DNA from: an uncultured bacterium
GTDB lineage: Bacteria > Verrucomicrobiota > Kiritimatiellia > CAIKKV01 > CAITUY01
DNA: 34,394 nt
Direction: 5' to 3'
NCBI GenBank assembly: GCA_903895695.1
Contig: CAITUY010000021.1
Coordinates: 1 to 34,394 of the forward strand
The position numbers and the translations under genes were made by a program. Shown here in pieces: positions 6,864 through 15,978 of the stretch. The notes under the pieces were generated by a model, which was given only the letters and a program-made list of their open reading frames with translations, did no database searches and was not told the DNA's origin. Numbering within the stretch: the stretch's first letter is position 1; every line of letters starts with the position of its first letter.

Positions 6864-9122
6864 CGAAATCGCCATGACCGATTGCATCTCGGTTTGCAGG
6901 CGGATCAGTTTGGCGTAGACGCCGCCGTCCTTGTGACCCAGTTCCTCGTGGGTGCCCAGTTCCGCGATCTTGCCCTTGTCGAGGATCACGAGCCGGTTGG
7001 CTTTGCGAAGCGTGGACAGACGATGCGCAATGGCGATGGTCGTGCGGTGCGCCACCAGCCGGTCAAGGGCCTGCTGGATGAGCTTCTCGGTCTCGGTGTC
7101 GACCGAACTCGTGGCCTCGTCGAGGATCAAGATGGGCGGATTGTTCAGGATCGCCCGGGCAATGCTGATGCGCTGGCGCTCGCCGCCGGACAGCGTGTGT
7201 CCGCGCTCGCCCACGAGCGTGTCGTAGCCGTCGGGGAAGCGCACGATGAACTCATGGGCGTTGGCCACCCGGGCCGCGGCGATAATCTCATCGGTCGTGG
7301 CCTCGGGTTGACCGTAGGCGATGTTGGCCGCCACCGTACCGTGGAACAGAAACGGCTCCTGCAACACCATGCCGATTCGCCGCCGCAACGCGCCCACGTC
7401 GTACTCGCGCACGTCGATGCCGTCCACCAGGATCTGGCCCTCCAGCACGTCGTAGAAACGGCTGACCAGGTTCACCAGCGTGGTCTTGCCGCCGCCGCTG
7501 GGCCCGGCCAGACCGATCATCTCGCCCGGCTCGATCGTGAGGTCCACGTTTTCGAGCACCTTGCGCACGCCGTCGTAGGAAAAGCTCACGCCGCGCAACT
7601 CGATCTTCCCTTCCACCCGTTCGGGCTGGCGCGCCCCGGTCTTGGAGAAGATGACGGGCGCGGTGTCCAGGATCTCGAAGATACGCTGCACGCTCGCCGC
7701 CGCGCGGTTGAACATGCGGTCCATGTGCGCGATCATGTGGATGGGGCCGTAGAACATCCACATGTACCCGATGAAGGCCATGAGCGTGCCCGCGCTCATG
7801 CGGCCGTGCACGACCCAGTATCCGCCCACCACCCAGACCAACAGCGTGCCGATCTGGCTGCAGAACTGCATGACCGGCCCGAACAGGGTCCAGAGCGTGA
7901 TCATGCTCACTTCACCCTCGTAGAAGTCCTGGTTGCGCCGGCCGAAATGCCGGATCTCGCGCGTCTCTTGGTTGAACGCCTTGATCACGCGCACGCCGGG
8001 CAGGGCGTCGGCCACAGCCGCAGTCACCAGGCTCCACTTGTGGAATAGATGATCGAACCCGCGGTGCAGCTTGCGGTGAAAATAAAATGTGAGCCCGAAC
8101 ATGAGCGGCACGGGCAGCACCACGATGCAGGCAAGCCGCCAGTCCATGAGGAAGATCGCCACGCCCACGCCCACGATGGTGATGAACGCCATCGAGACCT
8201 CGATGAGCGTGAAGGCCACGAAATCCCAGATGCGGTCACTGTCGCTGGTGACGCGCGTGACCAGGGACCCGGTCGGCCGCTTGGAAAAAAAACTCAGGCT
8301 GAGGCTGTGCAGGTGTGCATACGTGCGGTCGCGGATGTCGCGGCTCATGCGCGAGCCCAGGGTCGCCATGAGCCGTTCGCGCACGGCATCGGCTACGGCG
8401 GAAAAGAGCATGAGGCCCGCGAAAAGGCCCACGTAGAGGAGCAGCGTGGGGTAGTCGGGCGTGTGCCCGGGGCCCAGCCCCAGGCCGCGATCCATCATCG
8501 GCTTTGTCAGCGCGGGCCGCACCAGGCCCGAGAGTGTGCCGAACAGGGCCATGAAGAAACCAACCAGGGCCTGCCAGCGGTAAGGTTTGACGAAATCGAG
8601 CAGGCGACTCAGGACGCGCCGTTTGGACAGGCACGCCGGACACGTCTCGCTCCATGGCGGGATTACGCGGCCGCAGGTGTCGCAGCGGAGCTTCTTCTCG
8701 TCCTTGCGCGGCGGCTCGGGAGCCTCGGTGGCGGTCTTGCCGTCGATAAGCCGTTCCAGGTGGCGATGCAGCTTGGCCACGTCGCGGGCATGACGCAGGG
8801 TGAAGCGCACCTCGCCGGCGATGCGTTCGCCCTGCTGCAGGCGCAGCAGGCTCGCGCCGAGCCCATCCACGATGGTCGCCTTGGTGACGGAAGGCACGGG
8901 CGTCCAGTCGCCGGTCCACTCGGTGTCGAGGTCCCGAAAAATACCGAGGCGGTCGGCCGTCAGCACGAGCCAACCCCCGGCGTAACGGCCTTTCTCGTCC
9001 AAGTCGAAGGCCGCCACGGCGAGGACGCCTGCCAGCGCCCCCTCGCCCTTCAGGCGTTCGGCCAGGCCGGGCGGCAGACGCTGGACCGGCTGCGTTTCGT
9101 TGTTGTTATTCGTGCCGTTCAC
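6861..9122 (-). CDS. ABC exporter with N-terminal domain and zinc ribbon
   Basis: 753 residues fusing membrane and ATPase parts in one chain, to act as a homodimer in the inner membrane. Residues 1-130 form an extra soluble domain of PH-like pattern, followed by a zinc ribbon (CDTC 147-150 and CPAC 161-164) and then an ABC type-1 membrane domain from about 180 to 480. The nucleotide-binding domain shows GPSGGGKTT (Walker A), LQEPFLF (Q-loop), LSGGERQR (signature), ILILDEATSSVD (Walker B) and AHRLST (H-loop), so it should be active. The start is a GTG at 9122 with GAGAGGG upstream. The architecture matches the exporter that I recall as cyanophycin-metabolism associated, whose usual partner is a DUF1854 protein; one is at 1497-2012. 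No cyanophycin synthetase is in the window and the substrate is unknown. Confidence 0.93.
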   Translation of the reverse strand: MNGTNNNNETQPVQRLPPGLAERLKGEGALAGVLAVAAFDLDEKGRYAGGWLVLTADRLGIFRDLDTEWTGDWTPVPSVTKATIVDGLGASLLRLQQGERIAGEVRFTLRHARDVAKLHRHLERLIDGKTATEAPEPPRKDEKKLRCDTCGRVIPPWSETCPACLSKRRVLSRLLDFVKPYRWQALVGFFMALFGTLSGLVRPALTKPMMDRGLGLGPGHTPDYPTLLLYVGLFAGLMLFSAVADAVRERLMATLGSRMSRDIRDRTYAHLHSLSLSFFSKRPTGSLVTRVTSDSDRIWDFVAFTLIEVSMAFITIVGVGVAIFLMDWRLACIVVLPVPLMFGLTFYFHRKLHRGFDHLFHKWSLVTAAVADALPGVRVIKAFNQETREIRHFGRRNQDFYEGEVSMITLWTLFGPVMQFCSQIGTLLVWVVGGYWVVHGRMSAGTLMAFIGYMWMFYGPIHMIAHMDRMFNRAAASVQRIFEILDTAPVIFSKTGARQPERVEGKIELRGVSFSYDGVRKVLENVDLTIEPGEMIGLAGPSGGGKTTLVNLVSRFYDVLEGQILVDGIDVREYDVGALRRRIGMVLQEPFLFHGTVAANIAYGQPEATTDEIIAAARVANAHEFIVRFPDGYDTLVGERGHTLSGGERQRISIARAILNNPPILILDEATSSVDTETEKLIQQALDRLVAHRTTIAIAHRLSTLRKANRLVILDKGKIAELGTHEELGHKDGGVYAKLIRLQTEMQSVMAIS

Positions 9123-9217
9123 CGCGGATTCCCTCTCAATGGGGCACTCACCCTACCGAAAGCAGGACGGCCTGACCATCAGGTTCTTGGTTCATGGTCC
9201 ATGGACACAGCCGGATA

Positions 9218-9296
9218 GGTAGGGCGTGGGCGTCCCGCCCCGCCGTAACAGGGATGCGACGGTCACGGCGCGGCGAGGACGCCGTCGCCCTACCAA
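9218..9296. repeat. Complete GGTAGGGCG-type hairpin unit
   Basis: The left arm (9218-9246) and right arm (about 9260-9296) are imperfect inverted copies, forming a stem of nearly 30 bp around a loop near 9247-9259. The arms recur at 6810-6837 and 6686-6716. It lies in the 9123-9342 gap between the glucosidase stop and the ABC gene start. It is REP- or MITE-like, with no coding capacity. Nothing else is seen in that gap. Confidence 0.8.
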
Positions 9297-9342
9297 AGAC
9301 GAGACACAAATGCGTCGCATCCTTTTGGTAGAACGCCGGGCG

Positions 9343-12039
9343 CTACACCCCGCTGACAAGCGTGCAGGGCTGGCCCGTGGCGCGCTGTGCCGCAAGATGC
9401 GCCAGCGAACCGGCCACGAGGGCCGTCCAGCCGGTCTGGTGCGCGGCACCCAGGCCACGCCCGGTGTCGCCGTCGAAGTACTCGTGGAAACACACGATGT
9501 CGCGCCAGTGCGGGTCGGCGGCAAAGCGCGGATCATCCCCGTGATAGACGCAGCGTCCCGTCGCGTCCGGCGTGAAAAGTCCCGCCAGCCGCCGGTGCAG
9601 ATCGAGCGCCACGGCACCCAGAGTCACGCGGCGCCCGGACCCCGTGGGATACTCGACGGTCAGGCGCTCCCCGTAGAAATGGTGATAGCGCTCCAAGGCC
9701 TCCGCCAGGAGGTAGTTCACAGGAAACCAGACCGGCCCGCGCCAGTTGGAGTTGCCCCCGAAGAGCCAGGTGTCCGATTCGCCCGGCACATACGCGACCG
9801 TCTGCGTACCACTACCGCACTGCAGCACGTACGGCTCGGCCGCATGCGCCTTGGACAACGACCGGATGCCGAACGGCGAAAGAAATTCCTTCTCATCCAG
9901 CATCCGGGCCAGCAACCGCTCCAACCGGCCGCGACAAGGAATCGCCAACAGAAGGTGTTCCCTGGGCTGGCCGCCCGTGTCGCTGGCCATGAAGGAAATA
10001 TTCGCCGCCAAGTCCGGCCGGTAGCGCAGAAACCAGTCCAGACGTTTCTTGAACCCCGGCAGCCGGTCGATGGTCTCGGCGTGCAGGACCTCGACAGCCA
10101 GCAGCGGGATGAGTCCTACCAACGACCGGATGCGCAGCGGCAGCGACTGCCCGTCGCGCGCCAGGCGGTCGTAGTAGAACCCGTCCTCCTCGTGCCACAA
10201 CCCCGAGCCGCCGAGATTGTTCATGGCGTCGGCAATGGCCACGTAATGCTCGAAAAACTTGCTGGCCATGTCCTCGTAGATGGGATCTCCCAGGGCCAAT
10301 TCCAGGGCGATGGACAGCATGGTGCCGGCATAGAACGCCATCCAGGCCGTGGCGTCGGCCTGTTCGAGTTGTCCGCCCTCCGGCAAGGGCTTGGAGCGGT
10401 CGAACACGCCGATGTTATCGAGCCCCAGAAAGCCGCCCGAAAAGAGGTGGCGACCGGAGGTATCCTTGCGATTCACCCACCACGTAAAGTTCACCAGCAG
10501 TTTCTGGAAGGCCGAAGCCAGGAAGGCGCGGTCGCGCGCGCCAGCGGCCGCCGCGATCTTGTACACGCGCCAGCAGGCCCAGGCATGCACCGGCGGGTTC
10601 ACGTCGTTGAGGTTATACTCATACGCCGGCAACTGCCCGTTGGGATGCTGGTACCACTCACGCAGCAACAGCCCGAGCTGCTGCTTGGCGAAGTCGGGAT
10701 CCACCCTCGCCATGGCAACCATGTGAAAGCCCAGGTCCCAGGCCGCAAACCACGGGTATTCCCATTTGTCGGGCATACACAGGACGTCGCGGCAAAAGAG
10801 GTGCGGCCAGTCGGCGTTGCGCACAGCGGCCCGTTCGGGCGGCGGCGGCGGCATGCCGGGATCACCCGCAAGCCAATCCGTCACGACCCAGTGGTAGAAC
10901 TGCCGGTTCCACATCAAGCCGGCATAGGCCTGCCGCGCGATCGCGCGCTCCTCCGTTGTCGCGGCCCGCGGCAGGCGTTCGTCATAGAATTCGTCGCACT
11001 CCCCGCGGCGCGCCGTAACGATCTCATCGAAGCCTTGGCCGAACGGCTCCGTCACGCCCCGGCCGGCCGAGAGCCGCATCCTTAGCACCGCACTCTGTCC
11101 GGCCTCCAGCGCGAGCCGGTAGTACGCCGCGACCTTCGTGCCGGCCTGCCGGGGATTCACCGCGCCGCGGTCGCCCCGGATAACGTAGTCATGGAACGCA
11201 TCCTTGACGTAGGGCGTGTAGGTTTCGCCCCCTGTAAACCGCCGGGTGTTGGTTTCGTTTTCGGTGAAAATCAATTCCGGCAGTGCACCCGCGGGATCGG
11301 GCGCCACCTGCCACGCGACATCACCCAGCGTCTCATGGGTGGTCGCAACGAGGTCCGGACCGGCAGCCTGCATCAGCGGCTTGAGCGTGCAGCCCTCATG
11401 CCGACAGCCCCAGATCCACGTATTCCGGAACCACAGCGTGGGCAGCATGTGCAGCACGGCCGCGCGGTCGCCGCGATTGGTCACGGTGATGCGAATCAGG
11501 ACGTCGTCCGCGTCCGCCTTGGCGTATTCGGCGACCACGTCGACATAGCGTCCGTCGTCGAACACACCCGTATCAGCCAGTTCGAACTCGCGCTCGTGCC
11601 GGTCACGGCCCCGGTTCTCCGCCACGAGTTCGTCATAGGGAAACGGCGCCAGCGGATAACGATAGATCGCCCGCATGTAGGAATGCGTCGGCGTGGAATC
11701 GAGGTAGGCGTAAAGTTCCTTCACGTCCTCGCCGTGATTGCCTTCCTCGTTGGTCAGGCCGAATAGCCGTTCCTTGAGAATCGGGTCCTGGCCGTTCCAG
11801 AGGGCGACCGCGAAGCACAGGCGGCATTCGCGATCGGTTATGCCCAGCAGTCCGTCCTCGCCCCAGCGATAGGCCCGGCTGCGGGCGTGATCGTGCGGAA
11901 AGTAGGTCCACGCGCTGCCGTCGGCGGAGTAGTCCTCGCGGACGGTCCCCCATTGACGTTCGGAAAGATAGGGGCCCCAGCGCTTCCAGTTCTTCTCGCG
12001 CCGTTCGTCCTGCAGAAGCCTGCTGCGTTCCGCATTCAT
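9343..12039 (-). CDS. GH63-type glucosidase
   Basis: 898 residues. The protein resembles bacterial glycoside hydrolase family 63 glucosidases: an N-terminal beta-sandwich part (about residues 1-300) and an (alpha/alpha)6 barrel. Barrel signatures include [21 protein letters not shown], where the Asp of DVNPP is the likely general acid, and [14 protein letters not shown], with a Glu as likely general base. Further typical segments are [17 protein letters not shown] and WTALVA near the end. These enzymes cleave alpha-glucosidic bonds in gluco- or mannosyl-oligosaccharides; the exact substrate is not known. No signal peptide is seen ([15 protein letters not shown]), so it is cytoplasmic. It starts 18 bases after the hypC stop, with GAGGG nearby, so it is probably in one operon with hypF-hypC although functionally unrelated. 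Confidence 0.87.
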   Translation of the reverse strand: MNAERSRLLQDERREKNWKRWGPYLSERQWGTVREDYSADGSAWTYFPHDHARSRAYRWGEDGLLGITDRECRLCFAVALWNGQDPILKERLFGLTNEEGNHGEDVKELYAYLDSTPTHSYMRAIYRYPLAPFPYDELVAENRGRDRHEREFELADTGVFDDGRYVDVVAEYAKADADDVLIRITVTNRGDRAAVLHMLPTLWFRNTWIWGCRHEGCTLKPLMQAAGPDLVATTHETLGDVAWQVAPDPAGALPELIFTENETNTRRFTGGETYTPYVKDAFHDYVIRGDRGAVNPRQAGTKVAAYYRLALEAGQSAVLRMRLSAGRGVTEPFGQGFDEIVTARRGECDEFYDERLPRAATTEERAIARQAYAGLMWNRQFYHWVVTDWLAGDPGMPPPPPERAAVRNADWPHLFCRDVLCMPDKWEYPWFAAWDLGFHMVAMARVDPDFAKQQLGLLLREWYQHPNGQLPAYEYNLNDVNPPVHAWACWRVYKIAAAAGARDRAFLASAFQKLLVNFTWWVNRKDTSGRHLFSGGFLGLDNIGVFDRSKPLPEGGQLEQADATAWMAFYAGTMLSIALELALGDPIYEDMASKFFEHYVAIADAMNNLGGSGLWHEEDGFYYDRLARDGQSLPLRIRSLVGLIPLLAVEVLHAETIDRLPGFKKRLDWFLRYRPDLAANISFMASDTGGQPREHLLLAIPCRGRLERLLARMLDEKEFLSPFGIRSLSKAHAAEPYVLQCGSGTQTVAYVPGESDTWLFGGNSNWRGPVWFPVNYLLAEALERYHHFYGERLTVEYPTGSGRRVTLGAVALDLHRRLAGLFTPDATGRCVYHGDDPRFAADPHWRDIVCFHEYFDGDTGRGLGAAHQTGWTALVAGSLAHLAAQRATGQPCTLVSGV

Positions 12040-12057
12040 GCGCCCTCGCCCGCTACG

Positions 12058-12273
12058 CTAGCGACTCAACTCGTCAAACAGTTGAAGGATGGCATCAGCC
12101 TCGGTCTGGTTCAGTTTCTCGATCGCATACCCCGCATGCACGATCACGTAGGTCCCCAGGGTTGTCCCGGGCACGAGCGAGAGGTCGACATCGTGGCGGC
12201 TGCCATCGAGTTCCGCTACACCGGTCCCGTCCGCGCGGAGTTCGACAATCTTCATGGGCACGGCAAGACACAT
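12058..12273 (-). CDS. hypC: Hydrogenase maturation chaperone HypC
   Basis: 71 residues beginning MCLAVPMKIVEL. The family needs Cys2, exposed after removal of Met1, to hold the Fe(CN)2CO unit and pass it from HypD to the hydrogenase large subunit; Cys2 is present, as is the HAGYAIEKL segment with a conserved His. The start is fixed at the second of two ATGs (12273, not 12279): it puts Cys at position 2 and lies eight bases after GGAGGG. It follows hypF by 5 bases and precedes the glucosidase gene by 18 bases. It ends with TAG. Confidence 0.96.
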   Translation of the reverse strand: MCLAVPMKIVELRADGTGVAELDGSRHDVDLSLVPGTTLGTYVIVHAGYAIEKLNQTEADAILQLFDELSR

Positions 12274-12278
12274 CGGCA

Positions 12279-14618
12279 TCACCCTCCGGCCACCACGGCC
12301 TGTCCCAACGCGATACACCCGTCGCCCGGCGGCACCATCCGGTGCACCAGCGCTTCGACTCCCTGGCGTCCAAGTTCTTCTGTCAGCAGATCGTTCAAAA
12401 TCCGGTTCATCATCACACCGCCCGTCAAGGCCACGTGGCGATTTTCGCAAGAATGACACCGAAAGCGTATCATTTGAAGAATGGCGGCGCCAACACTTTT
12501 GTGGAATGCCAGGGCCCAGGCGGCCTCCCGTCCGGTCACGGCGCCGGGTTCGGCCAGCGCGCGAAACGCCGGGCTCCAATCGATCACCAGCATCCCCTGC
12601 TGCTCGCCAGCCAGAAAGGGCACCTCGGGCAGGTTGGTCTCACGACACTCGCGGGCCAGAGCCTCCAGTCGGATAGCGGGTTGGCCTTCGTACGTGATCG
12701 CGCGGGGCGCGACCCCAAGCACGGCGGCAAACGCGTCGAACAGGCGGCCCGCGGCGCGGCTGGCCGGCGCATTCGGTCCACGCCGCGCCTGCTGCGCCCA
12801 GGCCGCAGCTTCGATTTCGGTGATGCCGAGGCGTGGCCACCAGGCTGCCGGGACCTCGACGCCGGCGGCGGCCCACCGGGCCACGAGCTGACGCGCGGGC
12901 TGCCGGATCGCCGCCTCGCCGCCCGGCAGCGGCGCCGGCGCAAACGTCGCCACGCGCCGGAAGCCCGATTCGCCGACATCCAGCAATTCGGCGCCCCAGA
13001 TGGTTTCGTCATCCCCCCAGCCCGTTCCATCCATGACCAGGGCCAGCCCGGTGCGCAGCCCGTGCTCGGCCAGACAGGCTGCCGCATGGGCGTGGTGATG
13101 CTGCACTTCGACCACCGGCAACCCCTGCTCCGCGGCGAGACGCCGGCCGAGAGCCGCGGATCGCATGTCCGGATGCCGGTCGATGGCAATCGCCTCGGGC
13201 GTCTTCGCCAGAAAAGCGGGCAGCGTTCGTACCACCTGCTCAAGCCCGTCCAGCGCTTCCGGCGTATCGAGATCGCCGACGTGCGGCGAGAGGACCACGC
13301 GGTCACCAAAGCCCAGTGCGACGGCGTTCTTCATGTCGGCCCCCAGCGCCAGGACCGTCCGTCCGAGCGGCCGGCCCAATGCTACGGCGTTCGGCGCGAA
13401 GCCGCGGGCGCGCCTCCACACTTGGGGGATGCCGCGCCGGATGACGGCCACCGAGTCGTCGTTGCGCAACATGATCTCACGGTTGTGCGTTACCCAAACG
13501 TCCGCGATCCCGTCGAGCCGTTCGCGCGCCTCGGCGTTGGTCAGGGCGATCGGCTCGCCGCGCCGGTTGCCGCTGGTCATCACCAGTAGGTCGAAGGGCG
13601 GCAGGGCGTCGCCGGCCAGCGGTTCGGTGAGCAGACGATGCAGCGGCGTCGTGGGCAGCATGACGCCCAGCGTGTGGGTGTCAGGCGAAAGCAGCTCGAG
13701 CGGCAACCGGCCCGCGGCAAGGGCCAGCGGCAACACGTCGAGGATCACGATGGGCGCCTGGGCCGACTCCAACAACGCCGCCGCGGCGTCGGAGACCTCG
13801 CAGAACTGGCGCACCACGGCCAGGTCGCGCGCCATGACAGCGAAGGGCTTGTGCGGACGCTGTTTGCGGTCGCGCAGGCGCCGCAAAGACTCGCGGTTGA
13901 AGGCATCGACGGCCAGCAGGTAGCCGCCCAACCCGCGCACGGCAACGATCCGACCGGCCGCCAGCGCGGCCCGAGCCGCCCGGAGGGCAGCGCCGCCTTC
14001 GACCGTCGGACTCCTCGGCGCAATCGTTTCGAGGCGCGGACCGCAGACGGGGCAGGCGATACTTTCGGCATGAAACCGCCGGTCCGCCGGGTTCTCGTAT
14101 TCAGCCTGGCACGCGGGGCACAGCGGAAAGGCCGTCAAGGTCGTGCGTTCGCGGTCGTACGGCATGGCGGTGACGACCGTGTAGCGGGGGCCGCAGCGCG
14201 TGCAGGTGGTAAACGGGTAGCCGTAGCGCCGGTCGGCCGGGTCGAGCACCTCGCGTTGGCAGTCATCGCACAGCCGCAAATCGGCGGGAATCGTAACGTC
14301 GACGGAGTCCGGGCTCCCGCTTTCGACGATGTGAAACGGTTCGCCGGTTGGCCTGTCCAGTGGCGCTGTCGACACGGACACGATGCGCTCGAGGCGCGCG
14401 TTGGGCGGCAGCCGGGCGGGCAGCGACTCCATAAACGCGGCGACGGCCGCTTCAGGTCCCTCCAACACCAACCGGACCACACCGGAACGGTTCTGAACCC
14501 AGCCGCTCAGGCCCGCGGCCTGGGCCAGGCGATAGACGGCAGGACGGAACCCAACGCCCTGCACGATGCCGTGCAGATCGTAGACTGCTCTGACGTGTGG
14601 TTCTGTCACGTGGTTCAT
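12279..14618 (-). CDS. hypF: Carbamoyltransferase HypF
   Basis: 779 residues, normal for the family. HypF converts carbamoyl phosphate and ATP to carbamoyl-adenylate and transfers the carbamoyl group to the HypE C-terminal Cys, the source of the cyanide ligands of [NiFe]-hydrogenase. All domains are visible: acylphosphatase (GIVQGVGFRPAVYRLA, residues 18-33), two zinc fingers (Cys117/120/139/142 and Cys167/170/189/192), a YrdC-like domain (about 205-390), and a Kae1-like carbamoyltransferase domain with HHHAHAAACLAEHG, VMDGTGWGDD and LTGGVMMN. The ATG at 14618 overlaps the SprT-like gene's stop (ATGA). hypC follows directly. Confidence 0.97.
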   Translation of the reverse strand: MNHVTEPHVRAVYDLHGIVQGVGFRPAVYRLAQAAGLSGWVQNRSGVVRLVLEGPEAAVAAFMESLPARLPPNARLERIVSVSTAPLDRPTGEPFHIVESGSPDSVDVTIPADLRLCDDCQREVLDPADRRYGYPFTTCTRCGPRYTVVTAMPYDRERTTLTAFPLCPACQAEYENPADRRFHAESIACPVCGPRLETIAPRSPTVEGGAALRAARAALAAGRIVAVRGLGGYLLAVDAFNRESLRRLRDRKQRPHKPFAVMARDLAVVRQFCEVSDAAAALLESAQAPIVILDVLPLALAAGRLPLELLSPDTHTLGVMLPTTPLHRLLTEPLAGDALPPFDLLVMTSGNRRGEPIALTNAEARERLDGIADVWVTHNREIMLRNDDSVAVIRRGIPQVWRRARGFAPNAVALGRPLGRTVLALGADMKNAVALGFGDRVVLSPHVGDLDTPEALDGLEQVVRTLPAFLAKTPEAIAIDRHPDMRSAALGRRLAAEQGLPVVEVQHHHAHAAACLAEHGLRTGLALVMDGTGWGDDETIWGAELLDVGESGFRRVATFAPAPLPGGEAAIRQPARQLVARWAAAGVEVPAAWWPRLGITEIEAAAWAQQARRGPNAPASRAAGRLFDAFAAVLGVAPRAITYEGQPAIRLEALARECRETNLPEVPFLAGEQQGMLVIDWSPAFRALAEPGAVTGREAAWALAFHKSVGAAILQMIRFRCHSCENRHVALTGGVMMNRILNDLLTEELGRQGVEALVHRMVPPGDGCIALGQAVVAGG

Positions 14619-15376
14619 CCCACCAGCACATTCACCAACTCCGACGACAGACGCCGCATCCGTTCGTAATCGGGAAAGCGACGTTCCCAATGACGGTATC
14701 CCGCGTGGTGAGGGCGATGGCGTAGGCCCGACTCGGAAGGTACGACGGCATGGAGCATCTCGTGGAACACGATGTAAGCCACGAAATCTGCCGGTACCCT
14801 GGGGTCGTCCAGTATCGGATTGATGCGTACCAAGTCCTGGGCCTTGATGTACGACCCGTACCGGATCGTACGGGACCACGCACGGCGCCGGCGCCGGCCG
14901 CGCGTGCCCCACCCGATCCGGCACGCCAGCCGCCCCTCGAAGAAGTCGTGGTTCACGCGATCGCGAATTGCGGCCAGGTCATATACGCGACCCCGGGTCA
15001 GGAGTTGCCGCGGGGCGGGAGCGCGCGGCGTGGGCTGGAGATTGCCGGCAAAACGGGCCACGACTTCCCAGTCGACCCGCCGTCGGCCCTTGAGATACCG
15101 GCCGAGCGCCTGGATCACCGGCTCCGGCGCCTGCCCGAAACCCCGGTCCAGCCGAAGGCGGACCGCGCCATCCGGGTCTGCCCGCACAGACGCCATGGCG
15201 ACCCGGTTGCGGGTCAAAGCGACGCGCACGCGGTGGCCGCTGTCCGCCGTCAGCCGCGCTTCCAGTCGCTCAGCCGTCCAGTGCGGCGCGAACAGTTCGA
15301 GCTGCGGCGCCGCGCCGTCTTGGGAGGAATGGTTGATAGGGGCACCCGGGTTCCAACTACGAAACACGCGAAACAC
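14615..15376 (-). CDS. SprT-like zinc metalloprotease domain protein
   Basis: About 253 residues. The C-terminal half has a SprT-type catalytic helix FHEMLHA (HExxH at 205-209) and later histidines in HHAGYRHWE that may complete the zinc site. The stretch 125-200 (LTRGRVYDLAAIRDRVNHDFFEGRL) is the usual SprT lead-in. The role is unknown; related proteins cleave DNA-protein crosslinks or are uncharacterised. The start is doubtful: the only in-frame candidates are GTGs at 15376 and 15367 with no ribosome site, and 15367 lies inside an inverted repeat that flanks the GxxExxY remnant. The native start may have been displaced when that cassette arrived. It is coupled to hypF by an ATGA overlap. 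Confidence 0.8.
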   Translation of the reverse strand: MFRVFRSWNPGAPINHSSQDGAAPQLELFAPHWTAERLEARLTADSGHRVRVALTRNRVAMASVRADPDGAVRLRLDRGFGQAPEPVIQALGRYLKGRRRVDWEVVARFAGNLQPTPRAPAPRQLLTRGRVYDLAAIRDRVNHDFFEGRLACRIGWGTRGRRRRRAWSRTIRYGSYIKAQDLVRINPILDDPRVPADFVAYIVFHEMLHAVVPSESGLRHRPHHAGYRHWERRFPDYERMRRLSSELVNVLVG

Positions 15377-15555
15377 ACGAAAAGGATTGGTTCACAAATC
15401 GTTCATGTTCGATCTTCGGATAATGCCCGAAGTTCACCAGTATGCCCAACTGCTTGCCCGTGGCTTTTTCGAAACATGCCCCCATAATCCTGTAACTCTC
15501 TTCCCTGAACACAATCTCCGTTCCCATTTTCGCGCCTTTCGCGTGTTTCGTAGTT
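15355..15555. repeat. 19-bp perfect inverted repeats around the GxxExxY remnant
   Basis: AACTACGAAACACGCGAAA at 15355-15373 recurs as its exact reverse complement at 15537-15555. The right copy is continued by CGCGAAAGG-like bases on the inside and the left by ACACACGAAAAGG. The two arms flank the deleted GxxExxY gene; the left arm supplies its last codons and stop. The arrangement looks like the ends of a small mobile cassette. Confidence 0.85.
15357..15527 (-). pseudogene. GxxExxY protein, internally deleted remnant
   Basis: A 56-residue frame with a Met start. It opens MGTEIVFREESYRIMGACFE, the usual N-terminus of GxxExxY proteins, and then jumps directly to KATGKQLGILVNFGHYPKIE, the usual C-terminal end, with no frame loss. 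The middle, about 70 residues including the GxxExxY motif itself and the nuclease-like core, is missing. It is therefore an in-frame deletion derivative and almost surely inactive. The last codons and stop lie in an inverted repeat that is mirrored on the other side of the gene. Full-length relatives are about 120-140 residues and have no firmly known function. Confidence 0.85.
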
Positions 15556-15598
15556 CCGGATCCCGTGCCCCGTGCAATGACTCATTAGAAGGAGTGTT

Positions 15599-15973
15599 CT
15601 ACTCCAGATCCCGTTCGATCAGGCCTTCCTCGTCGAGTCCCAGGTAATGGCCGATTTCGTGGAGCAGCGTAATACGCACCTGGCGGCGGTACTCATCCTC
15701 GTCGCCATCGGCCTCATCCATGATGTTGACGAGAAAGAGCAGAATTTCAGGCGGGATCGGGTCGCAACCGGGCTCGGCGTACGCATCGCCCACGAACAAC
15801 CCGAGCAAGTCGGGGTCGAGTCCATCCTCGACCAAGGCCCGGCCGGGCACGCGTTCAAAGACGACGGGAACGTCCTCGATCTGACGCCGGATCGCGGCCG
15901 GCAACTCGCGAAGCAGTCGCTTGGCCACCTCGTCGGCCACGCTCTGCAATCGGTTCCACAGCGCCTTGTCCAT
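15599..15973 (-). CDS. Small zincin-like metallopeptidase family protein
   Basis: 124 residues. The C-terminal half carries LHEIGHYLGLDEEGL, an extended zinc site HExxHxxGxxD (His105, Glu106, His109, Asp114). The N-terminal part is acidic and helical, and the central part (FVGDAYAEPGCDPIPPEILLFLVNI) is typical of the small metallopeptidase family found in many bacteria (possibly the former DUF1025 group). Function and substrate are unknown. The ATG at 15973 lies 5 bases after the glycosyltransferase stop, so the two are co-transcribed. The stop is followed by the GxxExxY cassette. Confidence 0.85.
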   Translation of the reverse strand: MDKALWNRLQSVADEVAKRLLRELPAAIRRQIEDVPVVFERVPGRALVEDGLDPDLLGLFVGDAYAEPGCDPIPPEILLFLVNIMDEADGDEDEYRRQVRITLLHEIGHYLGLDEEGLIERDLE

Positions 15974-15978
15974 GGGGA

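Noticed and set aside
9226..11085. Long plus-strand frame opposite the glucosidase gene
   Set aside because: Arg/Gly/His-rich composition typical of an antisense shadow; the GH63 protein is unmistakable on the other strand.
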